Positions 15,784 through 26,207 of a DNA stretch of 64,000 bases are shown in pieces. Where the stretch lies: the NCBI RefSeq assembly GCF_014117445.1, contig NZ_CP059851.1, forward strand, positions 992,001-1,056,000, in the 5' to 3' direction. Origin of the DNA: Sandaracinobacteroides saxicola. Its GTDB lineage: Bacteria; Pseudomonadota; Alphaproteobacteria; Sphingomonadales; Sphingomonadaceae. A program made the translations under genes and the position numbers. The notes beneath the pieces are model-generated. The model was not told the DNA's origin. It ran no database searches and saw nothing but the letters and a program-made list of their open reading frames with translations. How positions within the stretch are numbered: position 1 is the first letter of the stretch; the number at the start of each line of letters is the position of its first letter.

Positions 15784-17865
15784 TTGAAAATCCATGGGGT
15801 GACGGCCGTGCTGGCGCTGGTGCTGGCAGGCGGCGGGGTTCGGGCGCAGGGGGTGGCGGAAGCGGCGGAGGCGGGCGGCGAGATCGTGGTGACCGGGGTG
15901 CGCGAGCATTATCGCGTGCGGGAGACGCGGGCCGCGAAGATCGATGCGCCGCTGCGCGACATTCCGCAGACCATCGACAGCGTCAGCGGCGAGCTGCTGC
16001 GCGACCAGCGGGCGCTGTCGATCCAGGACGCGCTGAAGAATGTGCCGGGGGTGGGCTTCTCCTCTGGCGATGGCCAGCGCGACCAGGTGACGCTGAGGGG
16101 ATTCAGCGCCATTGCCGACCAATATGTCGACGGCTTCCGCGATGATTCACTGTATTTCCGTGACCTGTCGAATATCGAGCGGGTGGAAGTGATCAAGGGA
16201 CCGGCGGCGGTGCTTTATGGCCGAGGATCGTCGGGCGGGCTGATCAACCGGGTGCGCAAGCTGCCGGGGACGCACGGCGGCCAGGTGGCGGCAAGTGTGG
16301 GCAGTTTCGATGCCTGGCGGCTGGAGGGGGATGTCGGCGCGGCGGGAGACGGGGTCGCCGGGCGGCTGACCGGGGCGATCGAGCGCGGCGACAGTTACCG
16401 AGACCAGCAGTTCATCCGGCGCGGCGCGGTGGCGCCATCGCTGCGGGTGGGCGATGAGCGCACGGCCTTGCTGGTGCAGGCGGACTGGCTGGACGATGAG
16501 CGGGTGACGGATTTCGGCATCCCGGCGTTCCGGGGCCGGCCGGTCGCGGTGCCGCGCGGCACCTATTATGGCGCGGCGAACGCGCGCGATGTCGATACCA
16601 GCCGGGCCAAGGTGTGGTCGGCGAGCGCGGTGCTGACGCACGAGTTCGCCGGCGGCTGGCGCCTGCGCAACGGCTTTCGCACCTATGACTATCGGCTGGC
16701 GCGCAACAACACGCTGCCCGGCAGCGTCAACGAGGTGGCGCAAACGGTGAGCCTGAACCGCAGCAACCTGCGGCGCGAGGAGACGGGGTGGTTCAACCAG
16801 AGCGAGCTGAGCGGCGATGTAATGCTGGGTGGCATGACGCACCGGCTGCTGCTGGGGGTGGAGGTGGCGCACCAGGTGAAGGACATCGTCAGCCGCACGA
16901 AGAACGGGATCGCGGTGGTGGACCTGTTCGCGCCGGTCAATCCGGTGCTGCCGCTGGTGCTGAACGTGGCGCCGGCGAACGACAACCGGGCGCGGTTCGC
17001 GACGCTGGGGTTGTATGTGCAGGATCTGGTGACGCTGACGCCACGGCTGAAGGCGATGCTGGGGCTGCGGTTCGACCGGTTCCGGCAGACGACGCAGCAG
17101 CGGCTGCCGGGTCAGGCGAACCTGGCGCGGACCGACCGCAACTGGAGCCCGCGCGCCGGGCTGGTGTGGCAGCCGGACGGGCAGCAGAGCTGGTATGTCA
17201 GCTGGAGCCGGTCCTTCCAGCCCTCGGGCGAGAATGGGGCGATCGCGGTGAGCAATGCCGACATCGCGCCGGAGATCACGCAGAATTACGAGGTGGGCGG
17301 CAAGTTCGAGTTTTTGGGTGGGCGGCTGGGGGCGACGGTGGCGCTGTTCCGCCTGCAGCGCGACAACATCAAGTCCACCGATCCGGTGACCTTGAAGCTG
17401 ATCCCGATCGGCACGCAGCGCACCAATGGCGTGGAGGCGAGCGTGACCGGCAGCCTGGGGGACGGGTTCCAGCTGGTGGCGGGCTATGCCTGGCTGGACG
17501 CGCGGGTGGTGAAATCGATCGCGGTGGACGCCGGGCAACCGGTGCAGGGCAAGCGGGCGACGATCACCCCGGAGCATAGCGGCAATCTGTGGCTGACCAA
17601 GGATTTCGGCGCGCGCTGGGGGTTGGGGGTGGGCGCTAATGCAGTCGGCAGCCGTTTCGCCAATCCGGGGAATACGGTGGTGCTGCCCGGCTATGTCACC
17701 GCGGACGCGCTGGGCTGGGTGCAGCTGGGGCGGGTGCGGGTGCAGGCCAATGTGCGCAACATCTTCGACCGGGGGTACATTGTGGCGGGGCATGGCACCA
17801 ACGCCAATCTGAACCTGCCCGGCGGGCCGCGGACGGTGCTGGTGACGGCGCGGGTGGGGTGGTGA
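15784..17865 (+). CDS. TonB-dependent siderophore receptor
   Basis: A 693-residue outer-membrane receptor. A signal peptide (MKIHGVTAVLALVLAGGGVRAQ) is followed by a TonB-box-like EIVVTGVREHY, a plug domain with DIPQTIDSVSGELLRDQ, IQDALKNVPGVGF, RGFSAIADQYVDGFRDD and IERVEVIKGPAAVLYGRG, and a beta barrel ending in ARVGW with the terminal aromatic residue. The plug resembles catecholate/ferrichrome receptors of the Fiu/FhuA type. The start is a TTG at 15784; GTG at 15799 would shorten the signal peptide. The Fur-like palindrome at 15739 suggests iron control. It would import ferric siderophores with TonB energy. Confidence 0.92.
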   Translation: MKIHGVTAVLALVLAGGGVRAQGVAEAAEAGGEIVVTGVREHYRVRETRAAKIDAPLRDIPQTIDSVSGELLRDQRALSIQDALKNVPGVGFSSGDGQRDQVTLRGFSAIADQYVDGFRDDSLYFRDLSNIERVEVIKGPAAVLYGRGSSGGLINRVRKLPGTHGGQVAASVGSFDAWRLEGDVGAAGDGVAGRLTGAIERGDSYRDQQFIRRGAVAPSLRVGDERTALLVQADWLDDERVTDFGIPAFRGRPVAVPRGTYYGAANARDVDTSRAKVWSASAVLTHEFAGGWRLRNGFRTYDYRLARNNTLPGSVNEVAQTVSLNRSNLRREETGWFNQSELSGDVMLGGMTHRLLLGVEVAHQVKDIVSRTKNGIAVVDLFAPVNPVLPLVLNVAPANDNRARFATLGLYVQDLVTLTPRLKAMLGLRFDRFRQTTQQRLPGQANLARTDRNWSPRAGLVWQPDGQQSWYVSWSRSFQPSGENGAIAVSNADIAPEITQNYEVGGKFEFLGGRLGATVALFRLQRDNIKSTDPVTLKLIPIGTQRTNGVEASVTGSLGDGFQLVAGYAWLDARVVKSIAVDAGQPVQGKRATITPEHSGNLWLTKDFGARWGLGVGANAVGSRFANPGNTVVLPGYVTADALGWVQLGRVRVQANVRNIFDRGYIVAGHGTNANLNLPGGPRTVLVTARVGW

Positions 17866-17876
17866 GGCGACGGGAT

Positions 17877-18200
17877 TCAGGCGGCGAGGGCTGAGCCGCG
17901 GCGCGGGGTGACGGAGATATTGATGCGGACGTCGCGGTTCAGCCGGTCGAGGATGCGCATCAGCCGGTCGATGGTGAAACGGTCCAGCCTGACCTGCCGG
18001 ATGCGGGAGAAGTCGGCGGCGGCAATGCCGGTGCGGGCTTCGGCGTCGCGAACGGTCAGGCGCTCCGTGTCCAGGGTCTTGATGATCTCGGCGGCCAGGA
18101 TGGCGCGAAGCTGACGCAGGCTGGAATCGGCGAGGCCGAGATCGGCGAACAGGTTGCCGGTGCCGCGCAGCAGCTCGGAATCAGACGAGGGGTCGGTCAT
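17877..18200 (-). CDS. HTH-domain antitoxin (XRE/HigA-like)
   Basis: A 107-residue protein with a helix-turn-helix centred on ERLTVRDAEARTGIAAADFSRIRQVRLDRFTIDRLMRIL (about 50-88), ending in a basic strand RDVRINISVTPRRG. This is the form of XRE-type antitoxins paired with phage Gp49-like toxins. Its ATG overlaps the toxin stop by four bases. The toxin comes first, the reverse of most toxin-antitoxin operons but normal for HigBA-like pairs. It probably represses the operon promoter at 18553-18581. Confidence 0.88.
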   Translation of the reverse strand: MTDPSSDSELLRGTGNLFADLGLADSSLRQLRAILAAEIIKTLDTERLTVRDAEARTGIAAADFSRIRQVRLDRFTIDRLMRILDRLNRDVRINISVTPRRGSALAA

Positions 18201-18547
18201 GTCAGCATCTCCTTGAGGCGCTTGATCCGGTCGCGGATGAGATCGATTTCGTGACGGGGTGTTGCGATGCCTTGCGTGGATTTCTTCTGGAAGGCATGGA
18301 TGACCCAGATGTCGTCGCCAAGCTGAAGCGCGTAAACGATCCTGAAGGCATCGCCGCGTTCCCGAAGGACCAATTCCCATACCCCAGAACCAAGTCCGAC
18401 GAGCGGCTTGGCGATATCCGGGCTTCCACCATCGGCGACGACCGTCAGGGCATCCAGTGCACGGCTGATCGCGCGAGGTGGAAATTCTTCGAACTCCTTC
18501 CGTGCCGACTTGAGCCAAGAGACCGGGCGACGGGTTGGACGGAGCAT
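18197..18547 (-). CDS. RelE/HigB-like toxin (phage Gp49-like family)
   Basis: A 116-residue basic protein. VSWLKSARKEFEEFPPRAISRALDAL, KPLVGLGSGVWELVLRERGDAFRIVYAL and DDIWVIHAFQKKSTQGIATPRHEIDLIRDRI are the family blocks; the W-E-L-R-x-x-x-x-x-R-I-x-Y sheet and the H-A-F-x-K-K-(S/T) motif are diagnostic of Gp49/HigB toxins, which act as ribosome-dependent or free mRNA endonucleases. A good promoter ends only a few bases before the ATG, so the mRNA may be leaderless. Confidence 0.88.
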   Translation of the reverse strand: MLRPTRRPVSWLKSARKEFEEFPPRAISRALDALTVVADGGSPDIAKPLVGLGSGVWELVLRERGDAFRIVYALQLGDDIWVIHAFQKKSTQGIATPRHEIDLIRDRIKRLKEMLT

Positions 18548-18552
18548 GATGG

Positions 18553-18581
18553 TGTGTAGTGATATCTGACAACAGCGTCAA
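18553..18581 (-). promoter_or_regulatory. Promoter of the Gp49-like toxin-antitoxin operon
   Basis: On the minus strand TTGACG (18576-18581) is followed by a 17-base spacer and TACACA (18553-18558). The -10 box ends five bases before the toxin ATG at 18547, placing the transcription start at or next to the A of ATG. A GATATC palindrome lies in the spacer and may be part of an operator. Confidence 0.5.
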
Positions 18582-18599
18582 GAGACGGCGGAGACGGCA

Positions 18600-20464
<1,865 letters not shown>

Positions 20465-20508
20465 TCATAGCGACGTGTTGTGACAGGGCAAGGGGGCATG
20501 CGGTGCCT

Positions 20509-20563
20509 GGCCCCCTCCGTCAGACTTCGCCTGCCACCTCCCCCACGCAAGGTGGGGGAGGAT
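20509..20563 (+). repeat. REP-like palindrome
   Basis: GGCCCCCTCCGTCAGACTTC leads into CGCCTGCCACCTCCCCCACG and ends GCAAGGTGGGGGAGGAT. Two hairpins are nested: CAG...CTG around a short loop and CCTCCCCCAC with GTGGGGGAGG. It is one of five related elements in this window and lies in the gap between guaB and the TPR gene. Confidence 0.7.
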
Positions 20564-20584
20564 CGTGCCTGGCGTCACAGGCGC

Positions 20585-21814
20585 TTATTTCTGGCGGGCC
20601 CAGATGGCCCAGAAGCGGGCGAGTTGTTCGCGGGGTTGGCCCTTGACCTCGGCGAGGGCCTTTTCGGCGCCGGCCTTGTCGCCGGATTGGGCGAGCGCCA
20701 TGCCGAGGCGGGTGTTGACGGCGTTGGTGTCGACGCCGCCCTTGGTCAGCGCCAGCGAATAGAGCGAGGCCGCCTTGGCGAAATTGCCGTAGCCGAGATA
20801 GGCGTCCGCGGTGGAGGCGGCGCTGCGGCCGTTCTTGGCGTTGGCGGCCTCTTTTTCGAGCGCGGGGAGCGAGGCCTTGTCGGCGGCGATCTTGGGGGTG
20901 ACCGAGGCCATCAGTTCCTTGACCGCGGGCTTGCTCGCCTGGAGCATGCCGCCGGCGATGCCGCCATCGAGCACCGCCTTGGCCTCCCCGGGCAGGCCGC
21001 GCAGGCTGGCGGTCTCGGCATATTCGACGAAATCACGTTCCCCGGCGAGGCCATTGGCGGCGCGGATCAGGCGCAGCACGTCGAGGTTGGTCTGGTCGTC
21101 GAGGCGCTGGCTTTCGCGGAAGATCACCAGCGCATCGCGCCAGTTGACCGGCTTGGGGAAGGCGGTGACCAGGGCTTCGCTGGCGAGCGTGGTTTCGGCG
21201 GGCAGCTTGCTGTCATAGGCGATGGCGAGCGCGCGGCGGTACCAGGCCTCGTTCGGCGCCTGACCGGCTTTCTGCGCGACATCGATGGCTTTCAGGAAGC
21301 TCTGCACCGATTCGCGGTTCTGGCCGGCGCGGCGTTGCAGTTCGGCGACCTGGATCATCAGCTCATAGTCGCCGGGCGTGAGCGCGAGCACCTGGTTGAA
21401 ATAGCCGAGCGCCTTGGGGAGGTCGTTGCCCTGCACCGCGAGCGCGCCGAGGTTGCGCAGGAACTTCGGCTGTTCGGCGGGGTCGACGCGGCCCGAGGCA
21501 AGCGCGCCCTGGATCGCCTCGGCCATGATGGCATTGTCCTTGAGGCCGATGCCGGCGTTGATCTTCATCATGTTGATCATGTAATTGTCGTCGGCGTTGC
21601 GGTTGGGCAGCGCTTCGGCTTCGCGCAGCTTGGCGAGAGCGCCGGCCTGATCCTGTGCCTGTTGCAGCTTCTGCGCCTCGGCCAGCAGCTTCTGCACCGG
21701 CTTGGAGAAGTTGTATTTGACCGCGGGGGCGGCGGCCTTCTTGTCCTGCGCGAGGGCCGGGGCGGTGATGGCGAGGGCGGCGGCGAGCGCCAGCAGCGAC
21801 AGGGACTTCATCAT
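20585..21814 (-). CDS. Periplasmic TPR-repeat protein, function unknown
   Basis: A 409-residue protein with a cleavable signal peptide (KSLSLLALAAALAITAPALAQ) and a series of helix pairs with TPR-like spacing, for example QPKFLRNLGALAVQGNDLPKALGYF, ELMIQVAELQRRAGQNRESV and ADAYLGYGNFAKAASLYSLAL near the C terminus. TPR arrays are protein-binding scaffolds. It should be exported. It stands alone between guaB and a hypothetical gene, with a small REP-like element behind it. Similar uncharacterised TPR proteins are frequent in sphingomonads; no specific role is supported. Confidence 0.8.
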   Translation of the reverse strand: MMKSLSLLALAAALAITAPALAQDKKAAAPAVKYNFSKPVQKLLAEAQKLQQAQDQAGALAKLREAEALPNRNADDNYMINMMKINAGIGLKDNAIMAEAIQGALASGRVDPAEQPKFLRNLGALAVQGNDLPKALGYFNQVLALTPGDYELMIQVAELQRRAGQNRESVQSFLKAIDVAQKAGQAPNEAWYRRALAIAYDSKLPAETTLASEALVTAFPKPVNWRDALVIFRESQRLDDQTNLDVLRLIRAANGLAGERDFVEYAETASLRGLPGEAKAVLDGGIAGGMLQASKPAVKELMASVTPKIAADKASLPALEKEAANAKNGRSAASTADAYLGYGNFAKAASLYSLALTKGGVDTNAVNTRLGMALAQSGDKAGAEKALAEVKGQPREQLARFWAIWARQK

Positions 21815-21923
21815 GTGCTCTCCTTATGCGGGCGAACCCTTATCGGTGAACCGCTAACGGGGTGGCCTGTTTGCGTCAATTGCGCTATGCGGTGCGATCT
21901 GAACGCGGGTTTAAGCGGACTGT

Positions 21924-22370
21924 TCAACTCGCGTAGCTGCCGTCGCCGAGCGAAAAGGGGTCGATGACATCGGCGTTGTGGAAGGCGCTGAGGAAGGCGC
22001 GGCATTCGGCGGCGGCGGCGGGGTGGGCGCGGTCGGCCCAGTCATGGAAGACGGTGAGCAGCTTCATCATGCGTTCGAAGCGGGCGCCGAGATATTCGTG
22101 CGGGTCGCCGGGGCGGGTGCCGAGGCGGAGGTCGGTGGCGAGCGCCGGGTCATCGACGGCGTCGGCATGGCGGCGGAACATCGCCGCGAGCGCCTCGCTG
22201 CCGTGGCGGCGGCGTTCCAGCGAGGCGGCGGCTTCGTTGACCAGCACCATCATCAGCGCGGCGATGGTGGCGGCGGTGCGCCCCTCGTAGGTGTCGCCGA
22301 GCGCGGGGAGCACCATGAGGGTCTGGCCAAGCGCCAGGGATTGCAGGACCTGTGCGCCGGTCAGGCTCAT
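21924..22370 (-). CDS. Uncharacterised helical protein
   Basis: A 148-residue protein beginning MSLTGAQVLQSLALGQTLM. It is mostly helical with no signal peptide; notable residues are a conserved-looking LGTRPGDPHEYLGARFERMMKLL segment. No family is recognised. It lies at the end of a minus-strand cluster headed by a hypothetical gene and an aminoglycoside-phosphotransferase-like gene, but is separated from them by a 175-bp stretch containing a 50-bp direct repeat. The frame is open further upstream through the repeats, giving an arginine-rich leader that I regard as non-coding. Confidence 0.65.
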   Translation of the reverse strand: MSLTGAQVLQSLALGQTLMVLPALGDTYEGRTAATIAALMMVLVNEAAASLERRRHGSEALAAMFRRHADAVDDPALATDLRLGTRPGDPHEYLGARFERMMKLLTVFHDWADRAHPAAAAECRAFLSAFHNADVIDPFSLGDGSYAS

Positions 22371-22390
22371 TGTTTTTTGCCGGCTGCGCC

Positions 22391-22515
22391 GGAGAAGGCG
22401 GCGCACAGGCGCCGGCGCGCGGTCGCGCTTGCGGCCTGCGAAGTCTTTGTGCCCGGCTGACGCCGGGAGAAGGCGGCGCACAGGCGCCGGCGCGCGGTCG
22501 CGCTTGCGGCCTGCG
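22391..22515 (+). repeat. Two direct copies of a 50-bp repeat (75-bp period)
   Basis: The 50 bases at 22391-22440, starting GGAGAAGGCGGCGCACAGGC, recur at 22466-22515 without a visible difference. The 25-bp spacer is AAGTCTTTGTGCCCGGCTG plus six bases. The unit contains GGCGCCGGCGC and so can fold. The whole lies in the 175-bp gap between the phosphotransferase and the downstream hypothetical gene. Confidence 0.85.
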
Positions 22516-22545
22516 GCCGGGCGGTTGCCTGATCGTGAAGGCAGG

Positions 22546-23532
22546 TCATGTGAACTCCTCCAGCATGCGCGCCAGCTGGGCGGCGTGAAAGCGGTAGGGG
22601 ATGAGGCCGGCATAGACCATCACCGGATCGACGGTCTTGAAGGTGGCGACCTCGTGCGCCGAGCGGATCCAGATGGCGAGGCCGACGAGGCCGGCGAACA
22701 TGCGCCACCAGGTCCAGTGGGTGGGGTCGAAGCGGTGGCCGCTGGCAGCCTCCCAGGCGGCGATGGCGGTGTCCTGCGGCAGCAGGGCGGCGACGCGGCT
22801 GTCGTTGTGCGCCCAGAGCGGGTCGAAGCACCAGGCGAGATCCTCGTGCGGGTCGCCGATGTGCGCCATCTCCCAGTCGAGGATGGCGAGGAGGCCGCGG
22901 TCGTCGACGAGGAAGTTGCCGGAGCGGAAATCGCCGTGGACGATGGCGGGCCGGGGCGGGTCCGGCGGGCAGCGGGCGGCGAGCCAGCGCAGGGCGGCCT
23001 GTGCGACGGGTTGCGCGCGGCTGCTGTGCGCCTCGATCTCCCGCCGCCAATGGGCGAGGCGGGCGGCGGGCCGGCCATCGGGGAGGATGGCGAGGTCGGC
23101 GGCGGTGGGGGAGAGGGCGTGCAGGCGGCCGAGCGCGGTGAAGAGTTGCGCGCCAGCGGTGTCGGCGATGTCGGCATAGGGATTTTTCTCGGAGACGAAC
23201 GCCGCGCGGCCGCCGGGGATTTCGCGCATCAGGAAGCCTGGCGCGCCGAAGCTGTCGGGGTCGGTGGCGAGCAGCAGCGGTTCGGGCACCGGCAGCCCGG
23301 CGGCGTGGGCGCGGGCGAGGACATGATATTCGACGGCGCGGTCGGTCTCGATCAGGCTGGAGGCGGGGTCGCGGCGCAGCACCAGGCCCTGCGTGGCGGT
23401 GGGGGTGGTGGCGTCGAAGCGGAAGGTCTCGCGAGCGGCGCCGCCGTGGAAGCGCTTCAGGCCGGTGACGGTGACGGGCGCTTGCCAGTGGCGGGTAAGG
23501 GCGGTGGCGAGGAGGGTCTCAAGCGGGTGCAA
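22546..23532 (-). CDS. Phosphotransferase family protein (APH/ACAD10-like kinase)
   Basis: A 328-residue aminoglycoside-phosphotransferase-fold kinase. AARETFRFD and LVLRRDP supply the nucleotide-binding Lys/Arg region; the catalytic loop is IVHGDFRSGNFLVDD and the metal-binding motif LAILDWEMAHIGDPHEDLAW. This HGDFR/DWE form is that of the ACAD10-like group, usually linked to acyl-CoA or choline-type metabolism rather than antibiotic resistance. The likely start is TTG 23532, overlapping the end of the upstream gene by 14 bases; no ATG fits the alignment of the first lobe. It is co-transcribed with the hypothetical gene before it. Confidence 0.87.
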   Translation of the reverse strand: MHPLETLLATALTRHWQAPVTVTGLKRFHGGAARETFRFDATTPTATQGLVLRRDPASSLIETDRAVEYHVLARAHAAGLPVPEPLLLATDPDSFGAPGFLMREIPGGRAAFVSEKNPYADIADTAGAQLFTALGRLHALSPTAADLAILPDGRPAARLAHWRREIEAHSSRAQPVAQAALRWLAARCPPDPPRPAIVHGDFRSGNFLVDDRGLLAILDWEMAHIGDPHEDLAWCFDPLWAHNDSRVAALLPQDTAIAAWEAASGHRFDPTHWTWWRMFAGLVGLAIWIRSAHEVATFKTVDPVMVYAGLIPYRFHAAQLARMLEEFT

Positions 23533-24610
23533 GGTCGAACAGCTCCCTGAAACCACTGGGGGCGTGCGGCCCGATGAACAATTGTTCGAGCACGCCGCGG
23601 CCGGCGTGGGTGGTGCCGTCGGGCAGGCGAAGCTCGGCGGCGACGAGCGCCTGGATGTGGGCATTGAGCGGGATGGCGGGATCGCCGGGGCCGAAACGCT
23701 CGGTGGCGAGGTGATGGTCGCCGCGCCAGGCGCCATGGCCATGTTTCGGATGGCCATAGCCGATGCCGTGCATGTGGAAATCGGCCTGCGGGGTGAGGCT
23801 GACCGTGACCGGGCCCTGCGGGGACAGGCCGGTGAGGGTGGCGGCGGCGACGCGGCGGGTGCCGGGGCGATAGGTGAAGGTGAAGGCGGGCTGCGCCAGC
23901 TTTGTTTCGGCACCGCTGGCGAGATCGACCAGCAGCGCGGAGCGGTTCCAGGGGGCGCCGGTTTCATCGTCGTTGGAGTGGAAATAGAGGCTGTGGTGCG
24001 GGAAGTTGAGCGGTGCCCAGGCCCAGAAGAATTGCGGCGGCACGGGCGGGACGACAGGCTGCGCGTCCGCCGAACCGATGGGGCGGATGCCCCAGCTGCG
24101 GTCGCGGGTGCCCTGCCAGCCGCCGACGTCGATCGGGGTGCCGTCGAGGGTGAGGGTGCCGGACCAGTCACCGTTGACGGTCATGCGGGTGACATCCATC
24201 AGCAGCCGGCTGCCCTGGCGGCGGGTGAAGCGGGGTTCTTCGATCGGCGCGTGGCGGCCGGTGAAGACGAGGTCGGCGGCGAGACCCTCGGTGTCGGCGA
24301 GCGTGAGGCCAAGGCGTTGCAGGGGTTCCAGCACGGCAACCGCGAGCGGACCGACGCGCGTGTCCATGCGTTCATGGTGGAGGATGCGGCTGGCGAAGAC
24401 CGAACGCTGCACGCCGTCGGCCATGACCGCGAAGGCGGCGTCGATCAGGTTGAGGTGGGGATAGACGCCGAGGGCGGCGGCGAAGAAATGCCGGCCGTCC
24501 GGCGACTGGCCGTTGAAGAAATAGCGGTCATAAAAGTTACGATCGCTGCCGGCGACGGCGATGGGTTCGGGGCGTTGGTGGATGGGATAGTCGTCGGCCC
24601 GGCTAAGCAT
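23519..24610 (-). CDS. Conserved hypothetical protein, beta-rich, paired with phosphotransferase
   Basis: A 363-residue protein without signal peptide, beginning MLSRADDYPIHQRPEPIAV. It is rich in predicted beta strands and aromatic residues (QFFWAWAPLNFPHHSLYFHSND) with a His/Gly-rich motif HMHGIGYGHPKHGHGAWRGD that might bind a metal. The overall look is of a lipocalin or carotenoid-hydratase-like fold, and proteins of this kind regularly sit next to ACAD10-like kinases in actinobacteria and sphingomonads; the assignment is from memory of context rather than from a defined motif. An in-frame ATG 21 bases upstream (24631) is an alternative start. Confidence 0.7.
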   Translation of the reverse strand: MLSRADDYPIHQRPEPIAVAGSDRNFYDRYFFNGQSPDGRHFFAAALGVYPHLNLIDAAFAVMADGVQRSVFASRILHHERMDTRVGPLAVAVLEPLQRLGLTLADTEGLAADLVFTGRHAPIEEPRFTRRQGSRLLMDVTRMTVNGDWSGTLTLDGTPIDVGGWQGTRDRSWGIRPIGSADAQPVVPPVPPQFFWAWAPLNFPHHSLYFHSNDDETGAPWNRSALLVDLASGAETKLAQPAFTFTYRPGTRRVAAATLTGLSPQGPVTVSLTPQADFHMHGIGYGHPKHGHGAWRGDHHLATERFGPGDPAIPLNAHIQALVAAELRLPDGTTHAGRGVLEQLFIGPHAPSGFRELFDLAPA

Positions 24611-24705
24611 CTGCGTACTGCCACTCCTCATTGGCAACGTGGCGGGCTTTGCGGCATTTCTCAAGCGGCTTTGCGTTACGCTGCGCGGGCGGCTATGGGG
24701 TGGGC

Positions 24706-25197
24706 ATGCGAACCCCCCGAAAGAAACAGGCCGCGCTGGCCGATGCGCGTGCCCGCCGGTCTGCCGCGCGGCTGGCCGCGGTGCAGGCGATCTATCAGCA
24801 TTGGACGGCGGCGACTCCGGTGGCGCGGCTGCTGCACGAGTTCCACGACCACCGGCTGGGGGCGGAGATCGAGGACGAACAGTATCTGGCGGCGGATGCG
24901 GCATTTTTCGACGATGTGGTGACGGGCGTGCTGCTGCGGCAGGACGAGCTGGATATGGCGATTGCCGAGCGGCTGGCCGAGGGCTGGACGCTGGGGCGGC
25001 TGGACCGGTTGATGCACGCCATCCTGGCGGCGGGTGCCTATGAGCTGGTGGCGCGGGCGGATGTGCCGCGCGGCGCGGTGGTGAACGAATATGTCGAGGT
25101 GGCGCGGGCCTTCTATCCGGCGAGCGAGGCGGGGTTCGTGAACGCGCTGCTCGACCGGTTGGGGAAGGCCGTGCGTCCGGAAGGGGTGGCGGCCTGA
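24706..25197 (+). CDS. nusB: Transcription antitermination factor NusB
   Basis: A 163-residue all-helical protein: RRSAARLAAVQAIYQHW at the start, DAAFFDDVVTGVLLRQDELD, LGRLDRLMHAILAAGAYEL and the closing VVNEYVEVARAFYPASEAGFVNALLDRL are the standard NusB blocks. With NusE (S10) it binds boxA RNA and supports rRNA antitermination. ATG 24706 was chosen because the family begins with a short basic arm (MRTPRKKQ). The gene heads a short operon with thiL, a very common order in alphaproteobacteria. Confidence 0.95.
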   Translation: MRTPRKKQAALADARARRSAARLAAVQAIYQHWTAATPVARLLHEFHDHRLGAEIEDEQYLAADAAFFDDVVTGVLLRQDELDMAIAERLAEGWTLGRLDRLMHAILAAGAYELVARADVPRGAVVNEYVEVARAFYPASEAGFVNALLDRLGKAVRPEGVAA

Positions 25198-25208
25198 ACG
25201 AGGCCGAT

Positions 25209-26144
25209 GTGATTGCCGCGCTGCGGGCGCTGGCGACCCACCCGGCGGCGCGGGGGCTGCGCGACGATGCGGCGGTGATCGACGTGCCGCTGGGCCGGCG
25301 GCTGGTGGCGACGCATGACGTGCTGGTGGAGGGGGTGCACTACACCCCCGCGTGCCCGGCGGGCGACGTGGCATGGAAGCTGGTGGCGACGAACCTCTCT
25401 GACCTGGCGGCGATGGGGGCGACGCCGCTGGGCATGCTGCTGGGGCTGACGCTGGCGCGGGAGGCGGTGTGGACGGCGGATTTCATCGCCGGGCTGGGGC
25501 GGGTGGCGGCGCTGTGGGACTGTCCGCTGCTGGGTGGGGATACGGTGAGCGGGCCGGCGGTGCTGGGGTTGACGGCGTTGGGGGCGGCGGCGGCGCCGCT
25601 TTCGCGGATGGGGGCGCGGGTTGGCGACGAGCTGTGGCTGAGCGGGACGGTTGGGGATGCCGGGCTGGGGCTGCGGATGGCGCTGGGCGAGATGGCGGTG
25701 GAGGGCGTGCTGCTGAAGCGATACCGCCGGCCGGTGCCGCGTCTGGGGCTGGGGGCGGCACTGGCGGGCGTGGCGAGCGCGGCGATGGATGTGAGCGACG
25801 GATTGTTGATCGACGCCGCGCGGCTGGGAGAGGCGAGCGGGGTGGGGGTGGCGATCGAGCTGGACGCCGTGCCGCTGTCCGACGCGGTGCGGGCGTTGTT
25901 GCCGGCGGGGGAGGCGGGCGTGCTGGCGGCGGCGGCGAGCGGGGATGATTATGAGCTGCTGTTCACGGCGGCGCCGGCGGCGGCCGGGGCGGTGCGGGCG
26001 GCGGGGGCGGCGGGCAAGGTGGCGGTGACGCGGATCGGGCGGGTGCTGGCGGGCGCGGGGTTGCGGTTGCGGGGCGCTGATGGCCCGGTGGCGCTGCCGG
26101 CGCGGCTGGGGTTCGAGCATGGGCGGGGTTGCAACGCCGGATAA
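25209..26144 (+). CDS. thiL: Thiamine-monophosphate kinase
   Basis: A 311-residue ThiL, which phosphorylates thiamine monophosphate to thiamine pyrophosphate. GLRDDAAVID and HDVLVEGVHY give the Mg-ATP site, LVATNLSDLAAMGATPLGML the dimer-forming strand, GGDTVSGPAVLGL and WLSGTVGDAGLG the remainder, and MDVSDGLLIDAARL and SGDDYELLFTA the C-terminal substrate lobe. The GTG at 25209 is the first acceptable start; the preceding codons (NEAD) also look like family sequence, so an unusual start slightly upstream cannot be excluded. It follows nusB by eleven bases. Confidence 0.95.
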   Translation: MIAALRALATHPAARGLRDDAAVIDVPLGRRLVATHDVLVEGVHYTPACPAGDVAWKLVATNLSDLAAMGATPLGMLLGLTLAREAVWTADFIAGLGRVAALWDCPLLGGDTVSGPAVLGLTALGAAAAPLSRMGARVGDELWLSGTVGDAGLGLRMALGEMAVEGVLLKRYRRPVPRLGLGAALAGVASAAMDVSDGLLIDAARLGEASGVGVAIELDAVPLSDAVRALLPAGEAGVLAAAASGDDYELLFTAAPAAAGAVRAAGAAGKVAVTRIGRVLAGAGLRLRGADGPVALPARLGFEHGRGCNAG

Positions 26145-26207
26145 CCTTTGCCACAAGCCGCACGCTTGAACGAAAGGGCGCGCCGGCAGGGTGTGCCATG
26201 AGGGGAC

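Noticed and set aside
22546-23532. Aminoglycoside resistance enzyme
   Set aside because: The HGDFRSGN and DWEMAHIGDP motifs belong to the ACAD10-like group, and the neighbourhood is metabolic.
24661-26207. Riboswitch (TPP) before nusB-thiL
   Set aside because: No thi-box conserved segments were visible upstream of nusB or between nusB and thiL.
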